Notes: generated by a model from the letters alone, not told the origin. DNA of 64,000 bases from Clostridiales bacterium UBA6386 (GCA_002437585.1 DJQM01000003.1:14567-78566); one strand, 5' to 3'. Shown: positions 24,427 through 32,577, numbered from the stretch's first letter. Numbers and translations: made by a program.

Positions 24427-24462
24427 AAGCAGCTCCCGGCGGAAGCCGGGGGCTGCTTTTGG
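24427..24462. terminator. Bidirectional terminator between esterase and cotJC
   Basis: AAGCAGCTCCCGGC / GCCGGGGGCTGCTT hairpin with T-rich 3' flank on the plus strand; it lies between two convergent genes. Confidence 0.75.
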
Positions 24463-24466
24463 CATC

Positions 24467-25063
24467 TTACAAATCCAGTGCCGGGTTCATAAAGTACACG
24501 TTTTTCTGGTTCAGCTTTTCCCGCAGGAGCTGGCAGGCCTCGCCGAACCGCTGGAAGTGGACGATCTCCCGTTCCCGGAGGAAGCGGATCACGTCGTTTA
24601 CATCCGGGTCGTCGCTGAGCCGGAGAATGTTGTCGTAGGTCACACGAGCCTTCTGCTCCGCGGCCAGATCCTCCGTCAGGTCAGCCATGGGATCCCCCTT
24701 GACGGCCATAGAGGCAGCGTTCCAGGGACTTCCGGAGGCGGCAGTGGGATAGACGCCGGTGGTGTGATCCACGAAATAGGGCGCAAAGCCGTTTTCCCGA
24801 ATCTGACTGTCGCTGAGCTTCCGGGTCAGCTGATGAACGATGGTGCCGATCATTTCCAGATGCCCCAGCTCTTCGGTTCCGATGTCCGTCAGCAGACCCT
24901 TCAGCTCGTCGAAGGGCATGGAGTAACGCTGGGACAGGTAGCGAAGGGAAGCACCCAGCTCGCCGTCCGGGCCGCCGTACTGAGAAATGATGATGGCTGC
25001 AAGCTTGGGGTTGGGGTTCGTGATCCGGATGGGATATTGGAGCTTCTTGTCATAAATAAACAT
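24467..25063 (-). CDS. cotJC: Spore coat protein CotJC (manganese-catalase-like)
   Basis: The 198-residue protein matches CotJC in length and sequence, a ferritin-like four-helix protein related to manganese catalase. The metal-ligand pattern is visible as GTEELGHLEM and REREIVHFQRF. It is made in the mother cell during sporulation and sits in the spore coat. The ATG at 25063 follows AAGGAGGGCTG. It lies 3 bases after the CotJA-CotJB gene, so both are one operon, though in Bacillus the order is cotJA-cotJB-cotJC as separate genes. Confidence 0.93.
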   Translation of the reverse strand: MFIYDKKLQYPIRITNPNPKLAAIIISQYGGPDGELGASLRYLSQRYSMPFDELKGLLTDIGTEELGHLEMIGTIVHQLTRKLSDSQIRENGFAPYFVDHTTGVYPTAASGSPWNAASMAVKGDPMADLTEDLAAEQKARVTYDNILRLSDDPDVNDVIRFLREREIVHFQRFGEACQLLREKLNQKNVYFMNPALDL

Positions 25064-25066
25064 ATC

Positions 25067-25507
25067 TCAGCCCTCCTTATTCGCGCCTAAATCCCAGGGC
25101 CAGGGATCGTCCAGCCAGGCGTAGCCGCCCTCCCTGGCGGAAATGTGGTTCAGAGGGCCATATTTCTTCTCATAGACCTGACGGCAGCGGTCATAAAGCT
25201 GCTGATATTTCCGGTAAAGCTCCAGGGCATCCTGATCCTCCCGGTGGGTGTCCAGGTACAGTGCCAGCTCCTGAATGGCGAAGTCCAAGGCCTGAAGCTC
25301 CGCCAGGGTGGTGGCGGGCAGGTTATCCTTGTTGACCGTCCCCAGGAAGGGCAGGTCAAGCCCCGGGAACAGGGTACCCCGACTCAACGCCTTTTTTGCC
25401 TCGTATTTTGGCGGATTTTCCAGCTGGAAGGGGACATAGGGGTTGGCCAGAGGTGCCATGGCGGGAAGTCTTCCCTGACAGGCAGTCTCATGATTCTCTT
25501 GATTCAT
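25067..25507 (-). CDS. Fused CotJA-CotJB spore coat protein
   Basis: Residues ~15-60 carry CotJA hallmarks (LANPYVPFQ, ALSRGTLFPGLDLPF). Residues ~70-140 carry CotJB hallmarks (ALYLDTHREDQDALE, YGPLN, DDPWPWD). In most genomes these are two adjacent short genes, so this is a fusion in one reading frame. The ATG at 25507 is preferred over the one at 25513 because GGGAGG is 7 bases upstream of it and only 1 base from the other. It precedes cotJC in the operon. Confidence 0.85.
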   Translation of the reverse strand: MNQENHETACQGRLPAMAPLANPYVPFQLENPPKYEAKKALSRGTLFPGLDLPFLGTVNKDNLPATTLAELQALDFAIQELALYLDTHREDQDALELYRKYQQLYDRCRQVYEKKYGPLNHISAREGGYAWLDDPWPWDLGANKEG

Positions 25508-25619
25508 GTGCATTCCTCCCGATGAAAAAGATTGTCGCTCCGGGTCATCCTATGTCTTTTCCCGCCGGAATGTTCAGCATGAGGATGCCAACGCATAGAA
25601 ATAGTGGGAGGTGGTGGGT

Positions 25620-26315
25620 GTGAAAAAGTGGGGGTATTATTTTGCCTGTATTGGAGCCATGTGCGCCATACTCCTGGTGGTCTGTTGGGGAAATCAGGCA
25701 GTGTCCATCCTTTCGGAGAGTTTATCCGGGAAGCTCAGGCATTGCATTATCATCGATCCGGGACACGGGGGCGAGGACGGCGGAGCCTCCTCCTGCTCAG
25801 GCCACCTGGAAAGCGGCTATAATCTGGAGATTGCCCTGCGGCTGGAGGACTTGCTGCATCTGCTGGGCTATGACACCAAGCTCATCCGCCGGGAGGATGT
25901 GTCCGTGTACACCACCGGCCAGACCATTGCCCAGAAGAAGGTTTCCGACCTGAAAAATCGGGTGAAAACCATAAACGAAACGAAAAACGCCGTTCTTCTC
26001 AGCATTCACCAGAATTATTTTACCGATTCCCGGTACAGCGGTGCCCAGGTTTTTTACGGAGCGTCCGACGGAAGCGAGGCTCTGGCAAAGAAGCTGCAAG
26101 CGTCTTTTGTGGCCGCGCTGAATCCTGGAAGCCGCCGGCAGGCCAAGCAGGGGAAGGGAATTTATCTTCTGGAGCACGTTCAGTGTCCTGGAGTATTGGT
26201 GGAGTGCGGCTTTCTGTCCAACTATCAGGAGGAGGCACTGCTGAGAGACCCGGCCTATCAGAAAAAGCTTTGCTGCGTCATCGGCACGGCACTGAATCAA
26301 TACCTGAGCCAATGA
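25620..26315 (+). CDS. cwlD: Sporulation N-acetylmuramoyl-L-alanine amidase CwlD
   Basis: The ~231-residue protein has an N-terminal signal-anchor helix and an Amidase_3 domain with the zinc ligands in IDPGHGGEDGG, the Glu in HLESGYNLEIA, the His in SIHQN and the catalytic Glu in VECGFLSN. CwlD begins formation of muramic-delta-lactam in spore cortex peptidoglycan, which later marks cortex for germination enzymes. Of several GTG codons, 25620 is preferred because GGGAGG lies 8 bases upstream. It faces away from the cotJ genes. Confidence 0.9.
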   Translation: MKKWGYYFACIGAMCAILLVVCWGNQAVSILSESLSGKLRHCIIIDPGHGGEDGGASSCSGHLESGYNLEIALRLEDLLHLLGYDTKLIRREDVSVYTTGQTIAQKKVSDLKNRVKTINETKNAVLLSIHQNYFTDSRYSGAQVFYGASDGSEALAKKLQASFVAALNPGSRRQAKQGKGIYLLEHVQCPGVLVECGFLSNYQEEALLRDPAYQKKLCCVIGTALNQYLSQ

Positions 26316-26337
26316 AAAAAGGCCGTACCCCAAAGAA

Positions 26338-26608
26338 GCAATGTCAGTAGGTTAAGACAATGCCGCATAATTTGGCAGGCAGATTCGGCGAGAGATTTTT
26401 CGTCAGGTCAAGGCTTGAAAAGGGAAGAAATCCTGTATGCCACCTGCAGCGGCTGCGTGATATTTCGAACTTTTCAAACCGCGGAATTGCGGAAAAGATC
26501 CGCTGAAGCGCGCAGACACAATTGCGCGGTGCTGCTTTAAGCAAACGCACCCCCCAACCTTCATAATCGGAGGTTAGGGGGGTGCGTTTGCTTAACTTAC
26601 TGACATTG
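26338..26608. repeat. Long palindrome split by a MITE-like element
   Basis: GCAATGTCAGTAGGTTAAG (26338-26356) is the inverse of CTTAACTTACTGACATTGC (26590-26608) with one mismatch. Just inside, GCAAACGCACCCCCCAACC pairs with GGTTAGGGGGGTGCGTTTGC. Without the inserted element the arms would join into one hairpin of about 43 bp per arm. The element between the outer and inner left arms is bounded by TTAAG on both sides. The hairpin probably terminates tmRNA and cwlD transcripts. Confidence 0.7.
26357..26535. mobile_element. MITE-like element, copy 3
   Basis: About 180 bp with ends ACAATGCCGCATAATT and AATTGCGCGGTGCTGCT, flanked by TTAAG on both sides. The interior shares GGCGAGAGATTTTTCGTCA and GGAAAAGATCCGCTGAAG with copy 2. 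Non-coding. Confidence 0.75.
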
Positions 26609-26630
26609 CGCACAGGGGTGCGCTTTTTAT

Positions 26631-26979
26631 TGGTGGAGTCGGGGGGAATCGAACCCCCGTCCGAAGGCAACTTGGAAAGAACTTCTCCGGGTGCAGTTTG
26701 TTATTTACATTCCCTCATCCCGGCGGGAACAAACACCCTACGGGAATCAGTAGCTTCATGATGCATGGTATGGGCAAAGCTTACCATACGCACGGTCTCC
26801 ACTCAGATCACACCCTAGCCCGGCTCGTGGACCTTCCGGGGAGGATGGGCGCCTAATCAGGCAGCCAGAGCAACAGTATTGTTGTCAGTTAAATTTGAAA
26901 AATTGCCCGTTTTATCGTGGCCAGGCACCACGACCCGCTATTCCAGCCTCACTGCCCCCGTCGAAACCTTTACGACCCC
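26631..26979 (-). ncRNA. ssrA: Transfer-messenger RNA (tmRNA)
   Basis: The minus-strand 5' end GGGGTCGTAAAGG leads into the conserved GTTTCGACGGGGG. The 3' end has a T-arm (GGGGGTTCGATTCCCCCC) and ends CGACTCCACCA, which pairs with the 5' GGGGTCG as an acceptor stem with one G-U. The tag frame ends in codons for ..TDNNTVALAA followed by a TGA at 26859-26857, the expected hydrophobic degradation tag. tmRNA with SmpB rescues stalled ribosomes; smpB lies about 0.7 kb upstream on the same strand. Confidence 0.95.
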
Positions 26980-27118
26980 GAATGGAGAAAAGAGGAAGAT
27001 TGTTTCTGTCGGGACGGCCATCGGCCGCCCCTATGGTTTGGTGTAAAAAAACGCACCAGCTTCGTCAGGCTGCGGGCGGCCGGTAGCCGCCCCGACATTT
27101 CCCGCATAGAATGCCTTC

Positions 27119-27655
27119 TCAGAACCGGCCGTAGGGATCCGGCAGCTTCTTAGGCTCCGGATAGGTTTCCCCGTGAGTGTCTACAGTGATGGAAGCAATC
27201 TTCTGCTCCTGCACCGGGCGATCCTGGGCACCGGTCTTGGCGGCGGCGATGGCATCTACCACGTCCATGCCGGAGGTGACCTTGCCGAAGGCGGCGTACT
27301 GGCCGTCCAGGTGCTTGGCATCCTGGTGCATGATGAAGAACTGACTGCCTGCGGAATTGGGGGAGGAGGAACGGGCCATGCTCAGAACGCCACGCTTGTG
27401 CCGCAGGTCGTTCTTCACCCCGTTGAAGAAAAACTCGCCCTTGATGCAGTAGCCAGGGCCGCCCATGCCGGTGCCTTCGGGGCAGCCGCCCTGGATCATG
27501 AAGCCGGGGATGACCCGGTGGAAGATCAGACCGTCATAATAGTGATGATTGCACAGGTCGATGAAATTGTACACGCTCTGGGGTGCCTTATCGGGGTACA
27601 GCTCACCCTCAATAACGCCGCCGTTTTCCATGGTGATCTTAAAAGTCGGATTCAT
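27119..27655 (-). CDS. Peptidyl-prolyl cis-trans isomerase, cyclophilin type
   Basis: The 178-residue protein is a single cyclophilin domain with FHRVIPGFMIQGG, the active-site region MARSSSPNSAGSQFFI and AFGKVTSGMDVVD. There is no signal peptide, so it is a cytosolic PpiB-like protein folding helper. The ATG at 27655 overlaps the smpB stop codon (ATGA), so translation is coupled to smpB; longer readings run into smpB and were rejected. Confidence 0.92.
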   Translation of the reverse strand: MNPTFKITMENGGVIEGELYPDKAPQSVYNFIDLCNHHYYDGLIFHRVIPGFMIQGGCPEGTGMGGPGYCIKGEFFFNGVKNDLRHKRGVLSMARSSSPNSAGSQFFIMHQDAKHLDGQYAAFGKVTSGMDVVDAIAAAKTGAQDRPVQEQKIASITVDTHGETYPEPKKLPDPYGRF

Positions 27656-28119
27656 TGTCTCATTCTCTCCTTCATGGCCCGGTCGATCTGACGCTTGGCG
27701 TCCCGCTCCGCCGCGGCCTGTCGTTTGTCGTAAAGCTTTTTGCCTTTGCACAGTCCCACGTTCACCTTCACCCGGCTGCCCTTGAAGTACACGGACAGGG
27801 GAATCAGGGCGAAGCCGTCCTGCTTGACCTTGCCGTAGAGCCGCATGATCTCCCGCCTGTGCATGAGCAGACGGCGGGGACGGCGGGAATCCACGTTGAA
27901 GCGGTTGCCGTGGTCATAGGGGGAAATGTGCATCTGATTCAGCAGGAGCTGCCCGTCCTTGATGCCGCACCAGGCGTCCTTCAGGTTCAGGTTTCCGGCC
28001 CGGATGGATTTGACCTCCGTGCCCACAAGCTCAATACCCGCCTCAAATTCTTCCTCCACGAAATATTCGTGATAGGCCTCCCGATTCCGGGCCATGATCT
28101 TGATCCCAGCCTTTTCCAG
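27652..28119 (-). CDS. smpB: SsrA-binding protein SmpB
   Basis: The protein has the SmpB core: ARNREAYHEYFVEEEFEAGIELVGTEVKSIR broken over the OB fold, NLKDAW, and a basic C-terminal tail (RDAKRQIDRAMKERMRQ) that enters the ribosomal decoding centre. It binds tmRNA, encoded at 26631-26979. The start is uncertain: GGGAGGTGA stands 8 bases before a CTG at 28119, which would give the usual ~8-residue lead before the conserved ARN; the first ATG is at 28095 with only a weak site. A GTG at 28146 has no ribosome site. Confidence 0.92.
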   Translation of the reverse strand: MEKAGIKIMARNREAYHEYFVEEEFEAGIELVGTEVKSIRAGNLNLKDAWCGIKDGQLLLNQMHISPYDHGNRFNVDSRRPRRLLMHRREIMRLYGKVKQDGFALIPLSVYFKGSRVKVNVGLCKGKKLYDKRQAAAERDAKRQIDRAMKERMRQ

Positions 28120-28176
28120 ACAGCTCACCTCCCGACTGAAATTCACGGTTACATTATATCATAACTGTCAAGAGGA

Positions 28177-28848
28177 TTATACGTCATTTTCGTCAAAAAG
28201 GAATCGTTCCAGAGCCTCCGGGGTGGAGAAGACGTAATCGCACAGGGCGGTCATTTCCTTCGTCAGCTCCGGGAAGTCTCTTCGCCCCCAACCGGCGAAG
28301 GCAACCTTCACCCCAAGAGGGTGAGCCATGTCCCAGGCCAGCTTCATGTCGTCCACCACCAGAAGCTCCTCCGGGGTGAAATGGTACTTTGCCATAATGT
28401 CCCGCAGGGGGAAGGGATTGGGCTTGCGCAGCTCCTCCGGATAGTCCCAGCCGTAGATCGCGTCGGGGCGCACGCCGAAATGGGTGTCGTAGTCCCGGGT
28501 GATGTTCCTGACGCTGGAATGGGACACCACGCAGATCATGCCGCCCTCCGCTTTCTGCCGCCGGATGACCCGGCCGATGCCCGGAAAAGCGTCGGGCGTG
28601 CGGCACATGACGTAATCCATCCAGCCGCGAAACTCATCCTCCAGCTCCTGTGGGGTAAAATTCCAGCGTTTGCGGCACATTTCCGCAAAGCCCAGGCTGT
28701 AGCAGTCCTGGGCAAATTGGGAAAGGGTCACGGTCTGACCCGGACGGAACCGATCGAGAATATAGCAGAAGAAGGGATAACCGATGGTTCGTTCGCTTTG
28801 CACCACGGTGTCGTCGTGATCCAGCACCAGGCAGGGGTATTTGAGCAT
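28177..28848 (-). CDS. HAD-superfamily hydrolase
   Basis: The ~223-residue protein has HAD motif I DHDDTVV, motif II in CVVSHSS, a motif III Lys in LRKPNPF and motif IV VVDDMKLAWDMA. A helical cap between motifs I and II is consistent with a small-molecule phosphatase of the phosphoglycolate/beta-phosphoglucomutase group. The substrate is not readable. The ATG at 28848 is preferred since GGAGGAAACATCC precedes it; the ATG at 28863 overlaps that site. Confidence 0.88.
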   Translation of the reverse strand: MLKYPCLVLDHDDTVVQSERTIGYPFFCYILDRFRPGQTVTLSQFAQDCYSLGFAEMCRKRWNFTPQELEDEFRGWMDYVMCRTPDAFPGIGRVIRRQKAEGGMICVVSHSSVRNITRDYDTHFGVRPDAIYGWDYPEELRKPNPFPLRDIMAKYHFTPEELLVVDDMKLAWDMAHPLGVKVAFAGWGRRDFPELTKEMTALCDYVFSTPEALERFLFDENDV

Positions 28849-28995
28849 GGATGTTTCCTCCATAGATGTCTTTCTGGGATCATTATACCAAACTTCCTAC
28901 TGGGGCGCAACCGAAAATTACCACTTGTATTATACGAACAAATGTATTATAATATAAACACGAAAGTTTGTCTCATTAGAATCTTAAAGAGACTT

Positions 28996-29132
28996 TTGGT
29001 GCTGTTCCCTCCGGGGGCAATGTTCTTGTCCCGGCAAGAACATTGAGAAGTAAGCGGGCTTAGGGGGTGCTGCCGAAAAGCCGCCCCCCTAAGTACCCCC
29101 GGCCGCACCGCCGGAAGTGCGTCAGAATCTTT
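28996..29132 (+). repeat. 137-bp direct repeat, copy A
   Basis: This copy aligns end to end with 31083-31219 with a modest number of substitutions. It begins TTGGTGC and ends GCGTCAGAATCTT, and contains inverted repeats such as GTTCTTGTCCCGGCAAGAAC and a long GGGGGG/CCCCCC pairing. It has no coding potential; the arms suggest a structured RNA or a REP/BIME-type repeat. Confidence 0.75.
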
Positions 29133-29185
29133 CAGTTTTCAAGTGTTTTTGTTCTGAAATCGGTGGTTTTTACGTTCATCCGGGG

Positions 29186-29411
29186 GATTGCCACACCAGT
29201 GTTGCGCTACACTAAGGTATGACTGCCACTGGCAGTCATTAGGATTTTGATTCGCTGCGCGGAGCACCACTAGTTCGCAATAACATGCGTTGTTCCGGGT
29301 GCGTTGGAATGGCAACCTCATCCGGCTCTTCGAGCCACCTTCCCCTCCCAGGGGAAGGCAGGGGGAACGGATTGCCACACCAGTGACATCGGTCACTGGT
29401 TCGCAATGACA
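29186..29411. repeat. REP-like palindromic intergenic repeats
   Basis: GATTGCCACACCAGTG occurs at 29186-29201 and 29370-29385. The second copy is followed by CACTGGTTCGCAATGACA, making a palindromic unit. Between them lie further inverted repeats (GACTGCCACTGGCAGTC, CCTTCCCCTCCCAGGGGAAGG split by one base). A third partial copy opens the window at 1-16. No gene is supported between 28849 and 29459; the region is repeats only. Confidence 0.65.
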
Positions 29412-29459
29412 CGCTTTTTTTGACAGGCTGAAAAAGGATCGTAACAGGAGGTGAAGGGT

Positions 29460-29726
29460 ATGCAGAAGGTATGTCCGGTAGATGTAATCGCCATGTACAG
29501 CGCGTCCGGGGAAATCCGGCCCCTGCGGCTGCGGCTGGAGGACGAGGAACACCAGCTGATGCGCGTGGACATTGAGGAAATCGTGAATATCCGGCAGGTG
29601 CAGTATGTGGGCATTGAGGCTACGGTGTTTCTTTGCCGGGCTACCGTCCGGCAAAGGCTGTGGCTCTTTGAGCTGAAGTACACCATCCGGACCCATACCT
29701 GGAGCCTGACGCGGAAGGTGTGCTGA
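29460..29726 (+). CDS. Small protein of unknown function upstream of dinB
   Basis: The 88-residue protein has no Cys cluster, signal or TM segment; it is rich in charged residues and beta-prone (IRPLRLRLEDEEHQLMRVD, IRQVQYVGIEATVF). A strong AGGAGGTGA site precedes the ATG at 29460, and the stop lies one base before the dinB start, so it is translated with the polymerase. It does not look like YolD, the usual partner of Firmicutes Y-family polymerase genes. A role as polymerase accessory factor is only suggested by context. Confidence 0.7.
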   Translation: MQKVCPVDVIAMYSASGEIRPLRLRLEDEEHQLMRVDIEEIVNIRQVQYVGIEATVFLCRATVRQRLWLFELKYTIRTHTWSLTRKVC

Positions 29727-29727
29727 A

Positions 29728-31026
29728 ATGAGTCAGAGAGTCATTTTTCATGTGGATGCCAATTCCGCCTTTTTAAGCTGGAGCGCGGCCTATCGGGTGA
29801 AGGTGCTGGGGGAAAGTCAGGACTTGCGGCTGGTGCCATCGGCAGTGGCGGGGGACAAGGCCTCCCGGCACAGCATCATTCTGGCCAAGTCCACCCCGGC
29901 GAAAAAATACGGCATCCAGACGGGAGAGCCGCTGTTTCAGGCCTTGGAAAAGTGTCCGGAGCTGGTGGTGATCCCCCCGGACTACGGGCTGTATGTCCAG
30001 GCCTCCCGGCATTTTGTGGCCATGCTCCGGGAGTTTTCCCCGGCGGTGGAGCAGTACTCCATCGATGAGGCCTGGGTGGATATGACCGGCACCCAGCGGC
30101 TCTGGGGGTCGCCACGGCTGGCGGCGGAGCTGATGAGAAGGCGTATCTGGGAAGAGCTGGGGTTCACGGTGAACATCGGCATTTCCTCCAACAAGCTGCT
30201 GGCGAAAATGGCCGGGGATTTTGAAAAGCCCAACAAGGTGCACACCCTGTTCCCGGAGGAAATGGAGCGGAAATTTTATCCGCTGCCGGTGCGGGATCTG
30301 TTTCTCGTGGGCAGAGCCACCGAGGGAAAGCTCCAGAGAATGGGCATTTACACCATCGGCGATCTGGCGAGTGCGGATGTAAAGATGGTGAAGCGGCGGC
30401 TGGGCAAGCAGGGGGAGATGCTCTGGCATTTTGCCAACGGGCGCAATGCTGACGCAGTGACCCCGGAGCCTGCGGAGAACAAGGGCTACAGCAACGCCAC
30501 CACCACTGCCCACGACGTAGTGACCCGGGAGGAAGGCTGTCAGGTGCTGCTGAGTCTGTGCGAGACCGTGGCCGCCCGGCTGCGCAGGGACGGAAAGTGG
30601 GGCAGCTGTGTGAGCATTCACCTGAGAACCAACGAATTCCGGCATTTTTCCCATCAGCGGGTGCTGCATGGAGCCACGAATATCACCACGGAGCTTTTTG
30701 CGGCGGCCTGCCAGCTCTTTGACGAGGCCTGGGACGGGATCACGCCTCTGCGGCAGCTGGGGATTCAGGTGACGAGACTTTCCGGGGAGCCTTACCAGCA
30801 ATTTGATTTCTTGTCCGGGATGGATCCGGTGCGGTTCGAGCGGAAGCTGCGGCTGGACGAGACGGTGGACGCCCTCCGGGATAAATACGGGGAGGACATC
30901 ATCTGCCGGGCAAAATTCTCCGGGGGCAGTATGCCCCACATGGCAGGCGGGCTGAGCAAGGAGCGGCGCACCGGGGTGACGAAGCCCATTCCGGAGGAAT
31001 GCCCGATGGAGAAAAAAGTTCCGTGA
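29728..31026 (+). CDS. dinB: Y-family DNA polymerase (DNA polymerase IV)
   Basis: The 432-residue protein has the catalytic motifs FHVDANSAFLSWSA and QYSIDEAWVDMT, helix-hairpin-helix region (GRATEGKLQRMGIYTIGDLA) and the little-finger domain (CVSIHLRTNEFR). It performs error-prone bypass of damaged template bases. It lacks a clear clamp-binding motif at the very C-terminus, which ends in a basic Pro-rich stretch. Two copies of a 137-bp direct repeat bracket this gene and its small partner. Confidence 0.92.
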   Translation: MSQRVIFHVDANSAFLSWSAAYRVKVLGESQDLRLVPSAVAGDKASRHSIILAKSTPAKKYGIQTGEPLFQALEKCPELVVIPPDYGLYVQASRHFVAMLREFSPAVEQYSIDEAWVDMTGTQRLWGSPRLAAELMRRRIWEELGFTVNIGISSNKLLAKMAGDFEKPNKVHTLFPEEMERKFYPLPVRDLFLVGRATEGKLQRMGIYTIGDLASADVKMVKRRLGKQGEMLWHFANGRNADAVTPEPAENKGYSNATTTAHDVVTREEGCQVLLSLCETVAARLRRDGKWGSCVSIHLRTNEFRHFSHQRVLHGATNITTELFAAACQLFDEAWDGITPLRQLGIQVTRLSGEPYQQFDFLSGMDPVRFERKLRLDETVDALRDKYGEDIICRAKFSGGSMPHMAGGLSKERRTGVTKPIPEECPMEKKVP

Positions 31027-31082
31027 AAAAAGGAACAAACCCATCGTAAGCTTTCCCGTTCCATTCAGTCTATTAGAAGCTG

Positions 31083-31219
31083 TTGGTGCCGGTTCCTCCG
31101 GAGGCAATTTTCTTGTCCCGGCAAGAAAATGGATAAGAAGCCGGCTTAAGGGGCACTGCCGAACAGCCGCTCCCTTAAGAATCCCCCGGCCGCACCGCCG
31201 GAAGCGCGTCAGAATTCTT
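31083..31219 (+). repeat. 137-bp direct repeat, copy B
   Basis: Same length and order as 28996-29132 (start TTGGTGCC, middle TTCTTGTCCCGGCAAGAA, end GCGTCAGAATTCTT). It lies in the 31027-31334 intergenic stretch, which otherwise shows only an ordinary leader for the NUDIX gene (AGGAGGAAGAG before 31335). Confidence 0.75.
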
Positions 31220-31334
31220 GGGGCTGCTATGGGTAGTTTTCCGAAAACGTTTTGAGAAAAACGGAGCCTTCCGGGGTGGAAAAAAGGGAGAACATGGCGT
31301 ATAATAAAAATATCTGAACATAGGAGGAAGAGAT

Positions 31335-31820
31335 ATGGCCATTGTGACCTTCTATAATTGCGATCCCAAGGACGCGCCGAAGACCACCATGCCCGCCCAC
31401 CTGGGAGCCAACGCGGTGATCACCTGCCGGGGGCGGCTGCTGCTGGAAAAGCGGCGGGACTCGGATATCTGGGGTCTCATCGGGGGCGGGTGCAAAAAGA
31501 ACGAGACCGGGCTTCAGGCCATCGTCCGGGAGACCTATGAGGAGCTGGGGCTGCGGATTTCCAAGGAACGGTTCCGGAAGCTGGCGGTTTACGACAATCC
31601 CGGCCGGATCGCTGCCTTCCGGGACGGAAGCGTCTGGCGGATGGTGATCGTAGTCTACGGTCTGGAGCTGCCGGAGGAGCCGGAAATGCGGATCAGTGCG
31701 GAATCGAAGGAGCTGCGTTTTTTCAGCCGGGAGGAAATCGGGAACATCGAGATCGCGGTGACTCACCGGGACATTGTCCGGGACTGGTTCGAAAAGCAGA
31801 TGCAGGAATATTCCAGGTAA
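31335..31820 (+). CDS. NUDIX hydrolase
   Basis: The 161-residue protein contains a full Nudix box: GGCKKNE at ~52-58, then RETYEELGL. The region before it (AVITCRGRLLLEKRRDSDIWGLIGGG split over two strands) is typical of the fold. Such enzymes cleave nucleoside diphosphates linked to another moiety; specificity is unknown. A strong AGGAGG site lies 7-12 bases upstream. Confidence 0.9.
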   Translation: MAIVTFYNCDPKDAPKTTMPAHLGANAVITCRGRLLLEKRRDSDIWGLIGGGCKKNETGLQAIVRETYEELGLRISKERFRKLAVYDNPGRIAAFRDGSVWRMVIVVYGLELPEEPEMRISAESKELRFFSREEIGNIEIAVTHRDIVRDWFEKQMQEYSR

Positions 31821-31901
31821 AGGAAGAAAGATTCATCGGGTTTCCTACCAGGCAACCGGAGAACTTCCGGAAGGAAGAAAGATTTCAGGATAAATAAATA
31901 C

Positions 31902-31930
31902 TTGTATATTCGGAAATCCTATGCTAAAAT
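31902..31930 (+). promoter_or_regulatory. Promoter of the OLE RNA
   Basis: TTGTAT (31902-31907) and TAAAAT (31925-31930) are separated by exactly 17 bp; transcription should begin near 31937. Confidence 0.7.
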
Positions 31931-31936
31931 AGGAGG

Positions 31937-32525
31937 TGACGGCGCAGCATTCTAGTCGTAGTGACCATTTTCCAGGAAGGGCCTAAAAATCCTTTGAAGG
32001 GCACATCGATGAAGTCCCTGGTGTCTGCTTATTACGCCCAGTTTTGGGCGGATGCTGGGGGTTAAGGATCCAGGGCGCGTCCCAATGGCATGGGACATAC
32101 GACCCGGTTTCCGTGGAGACTTGAAGCTTGTGCGACGACGGGCAGAACCCATGTGGGCCCCGCCGCGTACGAATCAGGTATGAACCTGCAATGCGGTGCA
32201 CAGAATCGTGTGCTGTGTGCAGCGTAGCCTGCCTTGAAGTGAACATGCGGGGAAGGGAGAACAGGCCGCCGCTGCCGTGGCCAGGTTAGCGCGGTTATTG
32301 CTCCCGGAAACCATGCTTGCAAAAGAGGCTAAGATTATGGAACACTCCGTCGTGGAAAACACCTAGACTGTCCGAAAGGGGCAGGCAGGGGATTGCAGTA
32401 CGGACTAAGTGGCAATCGGGTACCCATTTTGGCAACACCTGGGCGAGGGAATCAAACGGAAACGACCTGTGCGGCAACGGCAGGTTTCCCTCGGTGAAAA
32501 ACAACCCGACCTAAGCCGTAAGATT
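31937..32525 (+). ncRNA. OLE (ornate, large, extremophilic) RNA
   Basis: A ~590-base non-coding stretch with many local inverted repeats lies between a good promoter and a ~190-residue membrane protein gene followed by dxs. Length, position and partner match OLE RNA, a large ribonucleoprotein RNA known from anaerobic Firmicutes and Bacillus halodurans, where it lies beside oapA and isoprenoid genes. Visible elements include GGGGAAGGGAGAACAGGCCG in the centre and a terminal arm pairing. Short readings on either strand here have no ribosome site. The identification rests on size, context and general character, not on covariance scoring. Known roles in the family involve membrane location and Mg2+/stress tolerance. 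Confidence 0.82.
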
Positions 32526-32577
32526 TATCCTGCCTGCTGCCGTCACCTTTTATTTTATCTTTTGAGGAGAATCTTCT

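Noticed and set aside
26895..27153. Small plus-strand frames across tmRNA and its upstream DNA
   Set aside because: They cross the conserved tmRNA 5' end and have no ribosome site.
31952..32514. Short frames inside the OLE RNA; also considered a group II intron
   Set aside because: None has a ribosome site and all lie in structured RNA. No intron domain V motif or reverse-transcriptase gene is present, while size and oapA/dxs context fit OLE.
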